Positions 8,449-17,290 of a stretch of DNA of 63,087 nt are shown in pieces; the first letter of the stretch is position 1, and each line of letters opens with the position of its first letter. Source of the DNA: an uncultured Candidatus Pelagibacter sp. (GTDB lineage Bacteria > Pseudomonadota > Alphaproteobacteria > Pelagibacterales > Pelagibacteraceae); NCBI GenBank assembly GCA_905620465.1, contig CAJQTO010000011.1, forward strand, positions 1-63,087, given 5' to 3'. The position numbers and the translations under genes are program-made. The notes below the pieces were generated by a model that was not told the DNA's origin, made no database searches, and saw nothing but the letters and a program-made list of their open reading frames with translations.

Positions 8449-9364
8449 CACCTATTTTTTGAATTATTTTTGAAGACATTTCCGTACCTTTTTTAAGACT
8501 TTCAAGAATTGTTAAATTATTAATGTACCCATGAAGATAGCCAGCTGCAAATAGGTCTCCAGCACCTGTAAGATCAACTATTTTAAGGTTTTTTTCACTT
8601 TCACACTCTATTACTGTATCTTTATTTATGGCAATGCTTCCTTTTTCACCACGTGTAATAATTATTATTTTTCCAATCTGTTGGCCAAATGAGATTATTT
8701 CCGCAAAGTTCTTTGCGCTTATTAAGGAGGTAATTTCTTGTTCATTTGCAAAAGTAATATCTAATTTATTTTTAACTAGTTCTAAAAAGTGTGGTTTATG
8801 CCTTTCTACACAAAATGAGTCTGACAAAGACATTGCAACTTTATTTGAATTTACAATAGCTTTATCAAAAGCAGACTTAGGTTCACCTTCATCCCACAAG
8901 TAACCCTCTAGAAAAAGTATTTCGCTATTTTTAATTGAATTTATATCAACATCATTTTCATTGATTTTCCCTGCAGTACCAAGAAATGTACACATTGTTC
9001 TTTCAGAGTCTGGTGTAATTAGTATTAAACAAGTTCCAGTTGGTAAACTTTCTTTTTTTTTAGAGTAGAAATAATTAACATTTTCTTTTTTTAAACCATC
9101 TTCGTATTTTTGGCCTAAGTTATCGTTACTAACTTTACCAATAAACCCAACTTCATTTCCTAGTTGAGATAATCCAACAATAGAATTGGCTACTGATCCA
9201 CCAGAAACAGTTTCTTCAATTTTTAAGGATGATAATAGTTTTTTAAACTCAATTTCATCAACTAGTTTCATTGTGCCTTTAGTTAACCCATTGTCTATTA
9301 AATATTTATCTTCAATTTTGCAGATAACATCAACTATAGCATTTCCGATTCCTAGTATTTTCAT
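8435..9364 (-). CDS. PfkB-family adenosine kinase
   Basis: Ribokinase-fold sugar/nucleoside kinase, most like the alphaproteobacterial adenosine kinases that turn adenosine into AMP. Visible signatures are the N-terminal GIGNAIVDV, the substrate loop VSGGSVANSIVGLSQLG, and the C-terminal PfkB motif DLTGAGDLFAAGYLHG carrying the catalytic Asp and anion hole. Length (309) is normal for the family. It is the last gene of a leftward run behind nth and dapB, one base after nth. The exact nucleoside or sugar is inferred from similarity and could be another ribosyl substrate. Confidence 0.85.
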   Translation of the reverse strand: MKILGIGNAIVDVICKIEDKYLIDNGLTKGTMKLVDEIEFKKLLSSLKIEETVSGGSVANSIVGLSQLGNEVGFIGKVSNDNLGQKYEDGLKKENVNYFYSKKKESLPTGTCLILITPDSERTMCTFLGTAGKINENDVDINSIKNSEILFLEGYLWDEGEPKSAFDKAIVNSNKVAMSLSDSFCVERHKPHFLELVKNKLDITFANEQEITSLISAKNFAEIISFGQQIGKIIIITRGEKGSIAINKDTVIECESEKNLKIVDLTGAGDLFAAGYLHGYINNLTILESLKKGTEMSSKIIQKIGARLN

Positions 9365-9365
9365 A

Positions 9366-10019
9366 TTATGTTTTTTTTGTTTTAATTGGATATTTGCGGT
9401 GAGGATAACAAGTAGTACAAATTTTACAAGTTAAACCATAACAATCTCTAGCTTTACAAAACTCTCTTCCATAAAAAATTATTTGTAAATGTAATTTGCT
9501 CCAAGTTTTTTTAGGAAATAATCTTTTTAAATCCACTTCGGTTTGAACAACATTTTTACCATTTGTTAAACCCCATCTTTGAGATAATCTGTGTATATGG
9601 GTATCGACTGCAAAGGCTGGCAAACCAAAGCCTTGAGACATGACCACACTTGCTGTTTTATGGCCCACACCAGGTAGTTTTTCAAGTTCTTCGAAGCTCT
9701 TGGGCACTCTACCCCCATGCTTTTCCAAAAGCTGCTTAGACATTAAATAAATGCTTTTTGCTTTAACTCGAAAGATACCAATACTTTTAATTAATTTTTC
9801 AATTTTTTTTCTTCCTAATTTAACAAAGTGTTTAGGTTTATTATATTTTGGATATATATCCTTAGTTACATTGTTAACATTTAAGTCTGTGCATTGTGCC
9901 GACAAAAGAACAGAAGTTAAAAGTGTAAATTTATTTCTATGTTTTAATGGAATAGGGGTAGTTGGATAAATTTTATTTAAAATTTTAAGTATTTTTTTTG
10001 CTTTTTCTTTTGCATTCAT
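9366..10019 (-). CDS. nth: Endonuclease III (DNA glycosylase/AP lyase)
   Basis: Base-excision repair enzyme that removes oxidised pyrimidines and nicks at abasic sites. The helix-hairpin-helix motif LEKLPGVGHKTASVV carries the catalytic Lys and is followed by AFAVDTHIHRLSQRWGL with the catalytic Asp. The C-terminal cysteine region is unusual: the cysteines are at 188, 193, 198, 201 and 204. E. coli Nth uses 187, 194, 197 and 203 (C-x6-C-x2-C-x5-C). The first, third and last ligands correspond, but the second is displaced. The dapB stop precedes it: its start codon shares the boundary base with dapB. Assignment is firm; cluster geometry is uncertain. Confidence 0.95.
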   Translation of the reverse strand: MNAKEKAKKILKILNKIYPTTPIPLKHRNKFTLLTSVLLSAQCTDLNVNNVTKDIYPKYNKPKHFVKLGRKKIEKLIKSIGIFRVKAKSIYLMSKQLLEKHGGRVPKSFEELEKLPGVGHKTASVVMSQGFGLPAFAVDTHIHRLSQRWGLTNGKNVVQTEVDLKRLFPKKTWSKLHLQIIFYGREFCKARDCYGLTCKICTTCYPHRKYPIKTKKT

Positions 10020-10795
10020 TATTTAAAATTCAACAAATCTCTCATTGAATAAAGTCCAGGTTTTTTACTTGTAAGCCATTTTGCAGCAGTTAAAGCACCA
10101 TCTGAATAAAGAGCTCTATCAAATGCTTCATGATTTAATTTTATTATTTCTTTACCACTAGAAAATGTAACCTCATGTTCTCCAATAATCTCACCCTTCC
10201 TAATAGAGTTAAAGTTAATTTTTTTTCCATAAGGAAAAGATTTTTTATTTAAAAATTTTTTACCAATTAAATTGTAAATATTTTTATTTTTTCCATCAGC
10301 TATACCTTTTCCTAGCATCAATGCAGTTCCTGATGGATAGTCCTTTTTATGTTTGTGGTGAATTTCAAACACTTTACTTAAATAATTGTCTCCAAGAGAC
10401 CTTGAAGCAATTTCAGTTAAATACATCAATAAATTAACACCCAAGCTCATATTACCAGCTTTTATTATTGGGATTTTTTTTGAATATTTTTTAATTAAAT
10501 TTTCTTCTTTTTGAGTAAAGCCAGTTGTTCCAATAACCACTCTTTTTTTTAGTTTTGATGCTATTTTAAGAATCTCAAGAGTACATTTTGGCACTGTAAA
10601 ATCTATAATCACATCAATTTTTTTAAAGGCCTGATCTGTATTTAAATCAAGATTAATACCACCTATTTTCTTATTGATAGGCTTGTTTTCTGTGAGAGTT
10701 ACTAATTTAAAGTTTTTATTAGATTTAGAAGATTTGATAAGTTGCTGACCCATTCTTCCAAGACAGCCAGAAATTGCTAAGTTAATTTTTTTCAT
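10019..10795 (-). CDS. dapB: 4-Hydroxy-tetrahydrodipicolinate reductase
   Basis: Reduces 4-hydroxy-tetrahydrodipicolinate with NAD(P)H in the lysine/meso-diaminopimelate pathway, feeding both protein and murein synthesis. The Rossmann loop ISGCLGRMGQQLIK is at the N-terminus, VVIGTTGF lies mid-protein, and the catalytic segment EIHHKHKKDYPSGTA carries the proton-donor His pair and Lys. Length (258) is typical. It overlaps nth by one base and follows dnaJ by 37 bases, placing it downstream of the chaperone genes in the same leftward direction. The last pathway enzyme, lysA, is also in this window but far away. Confidence 0.96.
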   Translation of the reverse strand: MKKINLAISGCLGRMGQQLIKSSKSNKNFKLVTLTENKPINKKIGGINLDLNTDQAFKKIDVIIDFTVPKCTLEILKIASKLKKRVVIGTTGFTQKEENLIKKYSKKIPIIKAGNMSLGVNLLMYLTEIASRSLGDNYLSKVFEIHHKHKKDYPSGTALMLGKGIADGKNKNIYNLIGKKFLNKKSFPYGKKINFNSIRKGEIIGEHEVTFSSGKEIIKLNHEAFDRALYSDGALTAAKWLTSKKPGLYSMRDLLNFK

Positions 10796-10832
10796 CTGGG
10801 AAAATATTAACCTTTTTTAGTTAATTAGTCTT

Positions 10833-11954
10833 TTAGTTTTTCCAAAAAATTTTGGCTTTTTGGAAAAACTTTTTAATACTAGGGTTTGACTTCTCATTCT
10901 CAATTTCTCTAAATTTTTCAAGTAGTTCTTTTTGTGCTTTATTTAATGAAATTGGAACTTCGGTATTTACCTGAACATAGAGGTCACCATTTCCACTGCC
11001 ACGCATGTAAGGCATTCCCTTACCTTTTAGTCTAAATTGTTTTCCATTTTGAGTTCCATCTGGTATTTTAATTTTTGCTCTTCCCCCATCAATTGTTGGT
11101 ATTTCAATTGTAGTACCTAGTGCAGCATCTGCTAGAGAAATAGGAAATTCAAAAAATAAATTTTCATCTGACCTTTTAAAAAGATCATGAGAATGAACGT
11201 TAATAAATAGATATAAGTCTCCACTAGCCCCACCTTTGGTTCCAGCCTCACCCTTACTAGCCAACCTTATTCTTGTTCCATCATCAACACCCTTCGGTAT
11301 CGTTACTGATATTTTTTTTGAAGCTTGTTTGTTACCTTGACCGTTACAATCGGTACATGGGTTTGTAATTTCTTCTCCACTTCCAGCACACTGAGGACAA
11401 GCTTGTTGAACAGTAAAAAAACCTTGGTTAGATCTAACTTTTCCATTCCCTCCACAAACTGTACATCTATCAGGAGAAGAGCCTGGTTTAGATCCATTAC
11501 CTTTGCAGGTATTACATTTTTCTGTGGTTGAAAATTTTATATCTTGCTTTTTTCCTTCATAAGCTTCTTCAAGGGTAATTGATAGATCATATCTTAAATC
11601 AGATCCTCTGTTGTTAGTACTTCTTCTTCCTCCAGATCTTCCACTACCTCCAAAATCCCCAAAAAAATCTTCAAAAATATCTGAAAAGTCAGCTCCACCA
11701 AAACCACTACTTTGTCTTCCACCACCTCCTTCAAAAGCGGCATGGCCAAAGCTATCATAGTTTTGTTTTTTTTCTTGATCTGAAAGGATGTTGTAAGCTT
11801 CACTTGCTTCTTTAAATTTATCTTCAGAAATTTTGTCACCAGGGTTTTTATCAGGGTGATGTTTTACTGCTAGCTTTCTATAGGCTGATTTTAATTCTTG
11901 TGGGCTTGCGCTTTTACTAACACCCAAGACGTCATAAAAATCTCTTTTAGCCAT
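10833..11954 (-). CDS. dnaJ: Chaperone DnaJ (Hsp40)
   Basis: Co-chaperone that delivers substrates to DnaK and stimulates its ATPase. The J domain (residues 1-70) has the essential HPD in VKHHPDKNPGD. A Gly/Phe-rich linker follows at about 75-125 (GGGGRQSSGFGGADF). The zinc region holds four repeats, CNTCKGNG, CTVCGGNG, CPQCAGSG and CTDCNGQG, and the C-terminal substrate domain and dimer tail follow. At 373 residues it is full length. It lies 35 bases downstream of dnaK and is probably transcribed from the dnaK heat-shock promoter. Confidence 0.98.
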   Translation of the reverse strand: MAKRDFYDVLGVSKSASPQELKSAYRKLAVKHHPDKNPGDKISEDKFKEASEAYNILSDQEKKQNYDSFGHAAFEGGGGRQSSGFGGADFSDIFEDFFGDFGGSGRSGGRRSTNNRGSDLRYDLSITLEEAYEGKKQDIKFSTTEKCNTCKGNGSKPGSSPDRCTVCGGNGKVRSNQGFFTVQQACPQCAGSGEEITNPCTDCNGQGNKQASKKISVTIPKGVDDGTRIRLASKGEAGTKGGASGDLYLFINVHSHDLFKRSDENLFFEFPISLADAALGTTIEIPTIDGGRAKIKIPDGTQNGKQFRLKGKGMPYMRGSGNGDLYVQVNTEVPISLNKAQKELLEKFREIENEKSNPSIKKFFQKAKIFWKN

Positions 11955-11989
11955 AAGTTACTTTAAGATGATAGTTGTTGTTGTAAGTC

Positions 11990-13939
11990 TTAAGCGCTTT
12001 TTTCTTTATCTTCTTCTTTATCTTCTTCTTTTACTTCTTCTTTTACTTCTTCAAAATCAGCATCAACCACATTATCGTCTTTTTTTCCTTCATCATTTTT
12101 ACTACCATCTTTAGATGAATCTGGCTTTTTTTCTTGAGATTTATAGATCGCTTCGCCTAATTTCATTGAAGCCTGAACCAATATTTCTGTTTTTTTCTTA
12201 ATATCTTCAATATCAGTACCTTTGATGGCCTCTTTTAAGCTTGATGAAGCATCTTCTATTGCTTTTTTTTCAGCGTCTGAAACTTTAACACCATGTTCTT
12301 TTAGGTTTTTTTCTGTAGAGTGCAAAAGGGTATCTGCCTGATTTCTCACATCGACAGACTCTCTTTTCTTTTTATCCTCTTCTTTATTTGCTTCAGCATC
12401 TTTAACCATTTTTTCTATTTCTTCATCACTTAATCCACCAGAAGCTTGAATTTGAATTTTTTGTTCTTTACCAGTACCCTTGTCTTTTGCAGAAACACTT
12501 ACTATTCCATTTGCATCAATATCAAAGGTTACTTCTATTTGAGGAATACCTCTTGCTGCTGGTGCAATTCCAATTAGTTCAAAATTTCCAAGCATTTTAT
12601 TATCAGAGGCCATTTCCCTTTCACCCTGAAGAACTCTTATTGATACAGCGGGCTGACTATCTTCGGCAGTTGAAAAAACTTGACTTTTTTTAGTAGGGAT
12701 TGTTGTATTTTTTTCAATTAATTTTGTTGATACACCACCCAAAGTTTCAATTCCAAGTGATAAAGGTGTTACATCTAAAAGAAGGACATCTTTCACATCT
12801 CCTTGCAATACACCAGCTTGAATTGCTGCTCCCATTGCAACAACTTCGTCGGGGTTAACACTTTTATTCGGATCTTTACCAAAAAATTTTTTTACTTCTG
12901 CAACAACTTTTGGCATTCTTGTCATTCCACCAACCATTACAATTTCATCAATTTCGCTTGCATTAAGACCAGCGTCTTTTAGAGCTGTTTTGCAAGGTGG
13001 TATAGTTCTTAAAATTAAATCTTCTACTAAAGCTTCTAGTTTGGCTCTAGTCATTTTTAAGTTAATATGTTTTGGACCTGTTTTATCTGCAGTTATAAAG
13101 GGTAAATTAACATCTGTTTGTTCTGCTGATGATAATTCTATTTTAGCTTTTTCTGCTGCCTCTTTTAATCTTTGAAGTGCTAATTTATCAGTTTTTAGGT
13201 CAATTCCACTATCTTTTTTGAATTCATTAATTAAATAATTAACAATAGAATTGTCAAAATCTTCTCCGCCTAAAAAGGTATCACCATTAGTAGATTTTAC
13301 TTCGAATACACCATCTCCTAATTCAAGAATAGAAACATCAAATGTTCCTCCTCCCAAATCATAAACAGCAATTTTTTTATTTTCCTTTTTTTTATCCAAA
13401 CCATAAGCGAGAGAAGCAGCCGTAGGTTCGTTTATGATTCTTAAAACTTCTAAGCCCGCAATTTTACCAGCATCTTTAGTGGCTTGTCTTTGAGCATCAT
13501 TAAAATAAGCAGGAACAGTTATTACTGCTTTTGTAACTTCTTGACCTAAATATTTTTCAGCAGTTTCTTTCATTTTTTGAAGAATAAAAGCAGATATTTG
13601 TGAGGGTGAATATTTTTGCCCCTTTGCTTCAATCCAAGCGTCACCTTTTTCAGAATTAACTATTTTAAAGGGCGCTGCTGCAATATCTTTTTTAACAGTT
13701 GGGTCTTCAAAATTTCTTCCTACTAATCTTTTTACTGCAAATATAGTATTTTCAGGGTTAGTTACTGCCTGCCTTTTAGCAGGTTGTCCAACGAGTTTTT
13801 CACCATCATCAGTAAAGGCAACAACAGATGGAGTTGTTCTAGCGCCCTCTGCATTTTCCAATACTTTAGGTTGGCTACCTTCCATGATAGATACGCATGA
13901 ATTTGTTGTCCCTAAGTCTATTCCTATAATCTTGCTCAT
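11990..13939 (-). CDS. dnaK: Chaperone DnaK (Hsp70)
   Basis: ATP-dependent protein-folding chaperone. The nucleotide-binding domain spans about 1-380 with [27 protein letters not shown] and [10 protein letters not shown]; the linker [16 protein letters not shown] leads to the substrate-binding domain and lid. The C-terminal tail is an acidic low-complexity run of Glu-Val-Lys and Glu-Asp-Lys units before KSA, encoded by repeated GAA/GAG-rich triplets that could vary in copy number. It sits between grpE and dnaJ, and a good sigma-32 promoter match lies just upstream in the grpE-dnaK gap. A purine-rich AGGTAGGA precedes the ATG. Confidence 0.99.
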   Translation of the reverse strand: MSKIIGIDLGTTNSCVSIMEGSQPKVLENAEGARTTPSVVAFTDDGEKLVGQPAKRQAVTNPENTIFAVKRLVGRNFEDPTVKKDIAAAPFKIVNSEKGDAWIEAKGQKYSPSQISAFILQKMKETAEKYLGQEVTKAVITVPAYFNDAQRQATKDAGKIAGLEVLRIINEPTAASLAYGLDKKKENKKIAVYDLGGGTFDVSILELGDGVFEVKSTNGDTFLGGEDFDNSIVNYLINEFKKDSGIDLKTDKLALQRLKEAAEKAKIELSSAEQTDVNLPFITADKTGPKHINLKMTRAKLEALVEDLILRTIPPCKTALKDAGLNASEIDEIVMVGGMTRMPKVVAEVKKFFGKDPNKSVNPDEVVAMGAAIQAGVLQGDVKDVLLLDVTPLSLGIETLGGVSTKLIEKNTTIPTKKSQVFSTAEDSQPAVSIRVLQGEREMASDNKMLGNFELIGIAPAARGIPQIEVTFDIDANGIVSVSAKDKGTGKEQKIQIQASGGLSDEEIEKMVKDAEANKEEDKKKRESVDVRNQADTLLHSTEKNLKEHGVKVSDAEKKAIEDASSSLKEAIKGTDIEDIKKKTEILVQASMKLGEAIYKSQEKKPDSSKDGSKNDEGKKDDNVVDADFEEVKEEVKEEDKEEDKEKSA

Positions 13940-13958
13940 AATTTTAAATCCTACCTTT

Positions 13959-13987
13959 CATATAAGTGCTAATTTTTAATCTACAAG
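13959..13987 (-). promoter_or_regulatory. Candidate RpoH (sigma-32) heat-shock promoter for dnaK
   Basis: On the minus strand CTTG is followed after 17 bases by CTTATATG. This fits the alphaproteobacterial heat-shock consensus CTTG-N17/18-CYTATNTNNG through the T. It lies in the 60-base grpE-dnaK gap, with the ATG about 20 bases downstream, so dnaK-dnaJ can be induced separately from grpE. Confidence 0.65.
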
Positions 13988-13999
13988 TTTAGTCAAAAA

Positions 14000-14620
14000 T
14001 TATTTGTTGTCTGATTTCTCTATATTTTCCTCGGTTTTTTGATCTTTATTTTCAGTTTTTTTTGATATACCAACTAAAGCCGGTCTTAATAATCTATCTT
14101 TCATCATAAATCCTTTTTGAATTTCTTTAATGATAGTGCCAGGTATTTTTTGATCATTCTCAATTTCCATCATTGCTTGATGCATATTTGGATCTAATTT
14201 TTTCCCAATAGAATCTATTGGTATAATATTGTTTTTAGAAAAAACAGAGAATAAATCTTTATTGATTATATCAAAATGTTCTAAGGTTATTTTTAAGGCC
14301 TCTGTATTTTTTAAAACATTATCATTTTCTAAGATTTGTTTTGATCTTTCTAAGTTATCTATAAGATTTAAAGCTTCTCTTGCGAAAGCAAAACCACCAT
14401 AATCAAAAGCATCATCTTTTTCTTTTTCAAATCTTCTTCTTTGATTTTCCATTTCAGCTAAAGTTCTAATAACTTTGTCTTCTAGTACTTTGATTTTTTC
14501 CTCAGGGGTAATTTCTTTTACCTTTTCTTGCCCTATTGGATCTGTGGAATTTGGTTCTGTTTTAGGAATTTTTTCCTCATTACCTTGTTCTACACTATTG
14601 ATGTTTTGATCTTTTTCCAT
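14000..14620 (-). CDS. grpE: Nucleotide exchange factor GrpE
   Basis: Promotes ADP release from DnaK. The first 45 residues are a charged low-complexity leader, followed by a long helix (about 45-100, EDKVIRTLAEMENQRRRFEKEKDD) and the C-terminal beta domain with GKKLDPNMHQAMMEIEND and GFMMKDRLLRPALVGIS, the conserved GrpE signature. It is the first gene of the leftward grpE-dnaK-dnaJ series and divergent from rdgB, with 36 bases between starts. No clear sigma-32 site was found in that short gap. Confidence 0.97.
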   Translation of the reverse strand: MEKDQNINSVEQGNEEKIPKTEPNSTDPIGQEKVKEITPEEKIKVLEDKVIRTLAEMENQRRRFEKEKDDAFDYGGFAFAREALNLIDNLERSKQILENDNVLKNTEALKITLEHFDIINKDLFSVFSKNNIIPIDSIGKKLDPNMHQAMMEIENDQKIPGTIIKEIQKGFMMKDRLLRPALVGISKKTENKDQKTEENIEKSDNK

Positions 14621-14656
14621 TGAGACTTATATGGTATGAAATTTGAAAATTGCTAG

Positions 14657-15259
14657 ATGTTAAATAAAAAAATAACAAAATTATTAGTTGGCACAAATAA
14701 TGTAGGAAAATTAAGAGAAATTAAAGATTTACTGCCCAAAAATCTTGAAATTTATTCTCCCGCAGACTTTAAAATTAAAAGTCCAGCTGAAAATGGAAAA
14801 AATTTTGCAGAAAACTCATTAATTAAGGCAAAATTTTTTTCGTATAAATCTAAAATGGTCTGCTTGGCAGATGATTCTGGACTTCAAATAGAAATTCTGA
14901 ACGGTGCGCCAGGAATTTATTCTGCTAGATGGGGAGGTAAAAATGCTAACTTTACTAAAGCAATAAACAGAGTTTTTAAAGAGTTAAAAAAAAAAGATAA
15001 AAATTGGAAAATTAAAAAAATTAAAGCCAAATTTATTTGTGCCTTAACAATTTACTGGCCTAATAAAAAATCAATACATTCAGTAGGAGAGATTAAAGGT
15101 TATATTTCCTCTAAGCCAAAAGGGAAAAAAGGATTTGGTTATGATCCTATTTTTATACCATTAAATAAAAAAATTACTTTTGGTGAAATGAAATCTTCCG
15201 AAAAATATAAAATAGATCATAGATATAAAGCTTTTAAAAAAATTAAAAAATTTCTTTAA
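14657..15259 (+). CDS. rdgB: RdgB/HAM1 non-canonical purine NTP pyrophosphatase
   Basis: House-cleaning hydrolase that converts dITP, ITP and XTP to monophosphates, keeping deaminated purines out of nucleic acids. Family motifs are present in order: LLVGTNNVGKLREIKDLL at the N-terminus, ENGKNFAENSLIKAKFFS, CLADDSGLQIEILNGAPGIYSARW, and near the C-terminus KGFGYDPIFIP and KSSEKYKIDHRYKAFKKI. Length 200 is normal. It is a rightward single gene, divergent from grpE, and its last 17 bases overlap the convergent periplasmic-binding protein gene. Confidence 0.96.
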   Translation: MLNKKITKLLVGTNNVGKLREIKDLLPKNLEIYSPADFKIKSPAENGKNFAENSLIKAKFFSYKSKMVCLADDSGLQIEILNGAPGIYSARWGGKNANFTKAINRVFKELKKKDKNWKIKKIKAKFICALTIYWPNKKSIHSVGEIKGYISSKPKGKKGFGYDPIFIPLNKKITFGEMKSSEKYKIDHRYKAFKKIKKFL

Positions 15260-16394
15260 AATTTTTATTTTCAACTTTATAAAAATTAAGAATATGATTT
15301 ATTTTGTTGTCTTTTATTTCAAAAATTCCAATTTTCCCTTTAAACATAGTTTTTTTAATAAAGATTTTTTGATCTATAACTAAATTATTTTGGAGTATTA
15401 AATAGTAAACAAGTCCCACTAAATCAAAACTCAAAAAAGACAATTGATTTGGATTCTGGTTAAATTTTTCAAAATATTCTGCTGAAAAATTTTCGTAATT
15501 TTTTTTATTTATGGATGGAAAATAAATAGGTTGTGAGCTAGTTTCATTTAGCAGCGATTCATCAAACCACTGATTAAGTGTTATAAAATATTTTTTTTTA
15601 GGAGATATGTTTGTGTATAATAGTGATGTAGTAACACTTTTTAAGCTTTCGTCAAAATCTGCAATTATTATCGAATCAAATTTAACACCTCCAAGGGTAT
15701 CTTTTTTATTTAATCGTTCAATTAAAAGTTCCTTGTTGGCTTCATCTGATTTTTCTATTCTTGTTATTTCGTCTTCAAGGTTTTGTTTTCTTATTGAATA
15801 ATTTGTAATTTTTTCAATTTGTTTTGTAAGTTTTGTAGGGTCTGTATTATAAATATAACTTTTAAATATTTTTATTTTCGAATTAGATATAGCTATCTTT
15901 ATTTCATTTTTATAATTTACATCGGGTATCAGAAAAATAGTTTTTTTTATTCCATTTAATTCTATAAATTTTTGTATGGTTCTTAATTGGGAAGAGGCAT
16001 TTATGCCAGCACTAATAATATTTTTAGGATTGCCAATAGTTTTATTTGTAAGGGATAAAAAAGTAATATCTTTTAATTCATCAAGGTATGTTAAACTATT
16101 ATTAAACACAGGCCCAATTATTATTTTAACTCCCAATTGGCTTAATTCCTTAGCAGCTCTTAATGTAGTTTCAGGTTTTGACTTTGTATCTTTAGGAACT
16201 ATTTCAATAGAAGCGTTGTTGATTTTATTAATAGCAAGTTGGGTAGCTTTAATTATAGATTGGCCAATCTCTGCATTTTTTCCAGACAAAGGAACAAGTA
16301 GACCAATCTTAATTTTTTCTGCGGCAAATATCTTTTGGTTAGGAGTCAGTAAAGTTAAAAGTAATAATAGTATAATTTTAATAATTTTGATCAT
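15243..16394 (-). CDS. Periplasmic-binding-fold protein, penicillin-binding protein activator type
   Basis: Exported protein with a type 1 periplasmic-binding fold. The signal peptide runs through IKIILLLLLTLLTPNQKIFA. The mature start IKIGLLVPLSGKNAEIGQSI is the classic opening of branched-chain amino-acid receptor and LpoA-like folds. In alphaproteobacteria the homologue beside rsmI is usually annotated as a penicillin-binding protein activator, and that neighbourhood holds here (divergent from rsmI with 32 bases between). No permease genes of an ABC system are nearby, which argues against an amino-acid receptor. A central Lys/Glu-rich segment (about 195-235) may be a coiled insertion. The precise role is inferred from context. 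Confidence 0.75.
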   Translation of the reverse strand: MIKIIKIILLLLLTLLTPNQKIFAAEKIKIGLLVPLSGKNAEIGQSIIKATQLAINKINNASIEIVPKDTKSKPETTLRAAKELSQLGVKIIIGPVFNNSLTYLDELKDITFLSLTNKTIGNPKNIISAGINASSQLRTIQKFIELNGIKKTIFLIPDVNYKNEIKIAISNSKIKIFKSYIYNTDPTKLTKQIEKITNYSIRKQNLEDEITRIEKSDEANKELLIERLNKKDTLGGVKFDSIIIADFDESLKSVTTSLLYTNISPKKKYFITLNQWFDESLLNETSSQPIYFPSINKKNYENFSAEYFEKFNQNPNQLSFLSFDLVGLVYYLILQNNLVIDQKIFIKKTMFKGKIGIFEIKDNKINHILNFYKVENKNFKEIF

Positions 16395-16426
16395 TTTAGT
16401 GTTATTATTATAGCGATTATAATTTA

Positions 16427-17290
16427 ATGATTCTACATTCAGAAAATAAAAATAACCAAGTTAAAAGTGGATTATATATTGTATCTACGCCTATTGGTAA
16501 TTTAAGCGATATTACCTTAAGAGCAATAGATGTTTTACAAAAATCAGATTATATTTTGTGCGAAGATACTCGTGTTTCAAAAAATTTATTAGATAAATAT
16601 GAAATTAAGTCAAAATTAATTTCAAATCATAAATTTAATGAAAAAAAAAACTTATTAAGAATTATTGATATATTAAAATCTAATTGTATTGTATCGCTTA
16701 TTTCTGATGCAGGTACACCATCAATTTCCGATCCGGGAGCAATACTTATTAATGAGTGTTTTCAGAATGAGATTAACATTTTCCCCTTGCCTGGACCCTC
16801 AGCAGTTTCATCAGCTGTTTCAATTAGTGGATTTTCAGAAAAATTTTTTTTCTATGGATTTTTTCCAGAAAAAAATAATAAATTAAAAGAAGATTTTACA
16901 AATTTATCAAATTTAGATAGCTCAATAGTACTTTTTATTTCTCCAAAAAAGTTCAACAAATCAGTGAAAGTTATTAAAGAATATTTTTCTGGAAGAAAAA
17001 TATTAATATGTAGAGAAATGACTAAATTTTATGAAGAATATATAAGAACAAGTGTTGATACTCTTAAACCTTTTAAAGATAATCCAAAAGGAGAATTGAC
17101 TATAGTAATTTCTGAAAAAGAAAAAATAAAAAAAACTTCGCTAAAATTAGAAGAATCAGATAAAAAAACTATTGAAAAAATGATTAAAAAATTAAGTATA
17201 AAAGATATTACAGATTTGATTAGTCTAAATAGTAATGTTCCAAAAAAAGAAATTTACAACTATTGTTTAAAATTAAAGAATGAAAAATAG
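16427..17290 (+). CDS. rsmI: 16S rRNA C1402 2'-O-ribose methyltransferase RsmI
   Basis: SAM-dependent methyltransferase that modifies C1402 in the decoding centre of 16S rRNA. The tetrapyrrole-methylase fold is evident: GLYIVSTPIGNLSDITLRA near the N-terminus, YILCEDTRVSKNLL, VSLISDAGTPSISDPG and FPLPGPSAVSSAVSISGF. A C-terminal helical extension with NVPKKEIYNY completes the 287-residue protein. It overlaps the BON lipoprotein gene by 11 bases, so those two are likely translationally coupled. In many proteobacteria yraN sits between them; it is absent here. Confidence 0.96.
   Translation: MILHSENKNNQVKSGLYIVSTPIGNLSDITLRAIDVLQKSDYILCEDTRVSKNLLDKYEIKSKLISNHKFNEKKNLLRIIDILKSNCIVSLISDAGTPSISDPGAILINECFQNEINIFPLPGPSAVSSAVSISGFSEKFFFYGFFPEKNNKLKEDFTNLSNLDSSIVLFISPKKFNKSVKVIKEYFSGRKILICREMTKFYEEYIRTSVDTLKPFKDNPKGELTIVISEKEKIKKTSLKLEESDKKTIEKMIKKLSIKDITDLISLNSNVPKKEIYNYCLKLKNEK

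Noticed and set aside
11303-11839. Additional ORFs within dnaJ (both strands)
   Set aside because: Off-frame readings of the Cys- and Gly-rich repeats of DnaJ.
12001-12060. Triplet-like repeat at the dnaK 3' end considered as a microsatellite or CRISPR-like repeat
   Set aside because: It encodes the acidic DnaK tail (Glu/Lys/Asp/Val) in frame; no spacer pattern.
14621-14656. Heat-shock promoter in front of grpE
   Set aside because: CCATATAAG resembles a -10 element but no CTTG lies at the right distance; only the grpE-dnaK gap has a complete match.
15976-16413. 145-residue rightward ORF opposite the periplasmic-binding protein gene
   Set aside because: Antisense to a signal peptide and conserved fold; hydrophobic composition is the complement of the real gene.
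16418-16423. TATAAT directly before rsmI
   Set aside because: Perfect hexamer, but it would place the transcript start at or past the ATG and no -35 sequence is at a suitable distance; chance in AT-rich DNA is likely.
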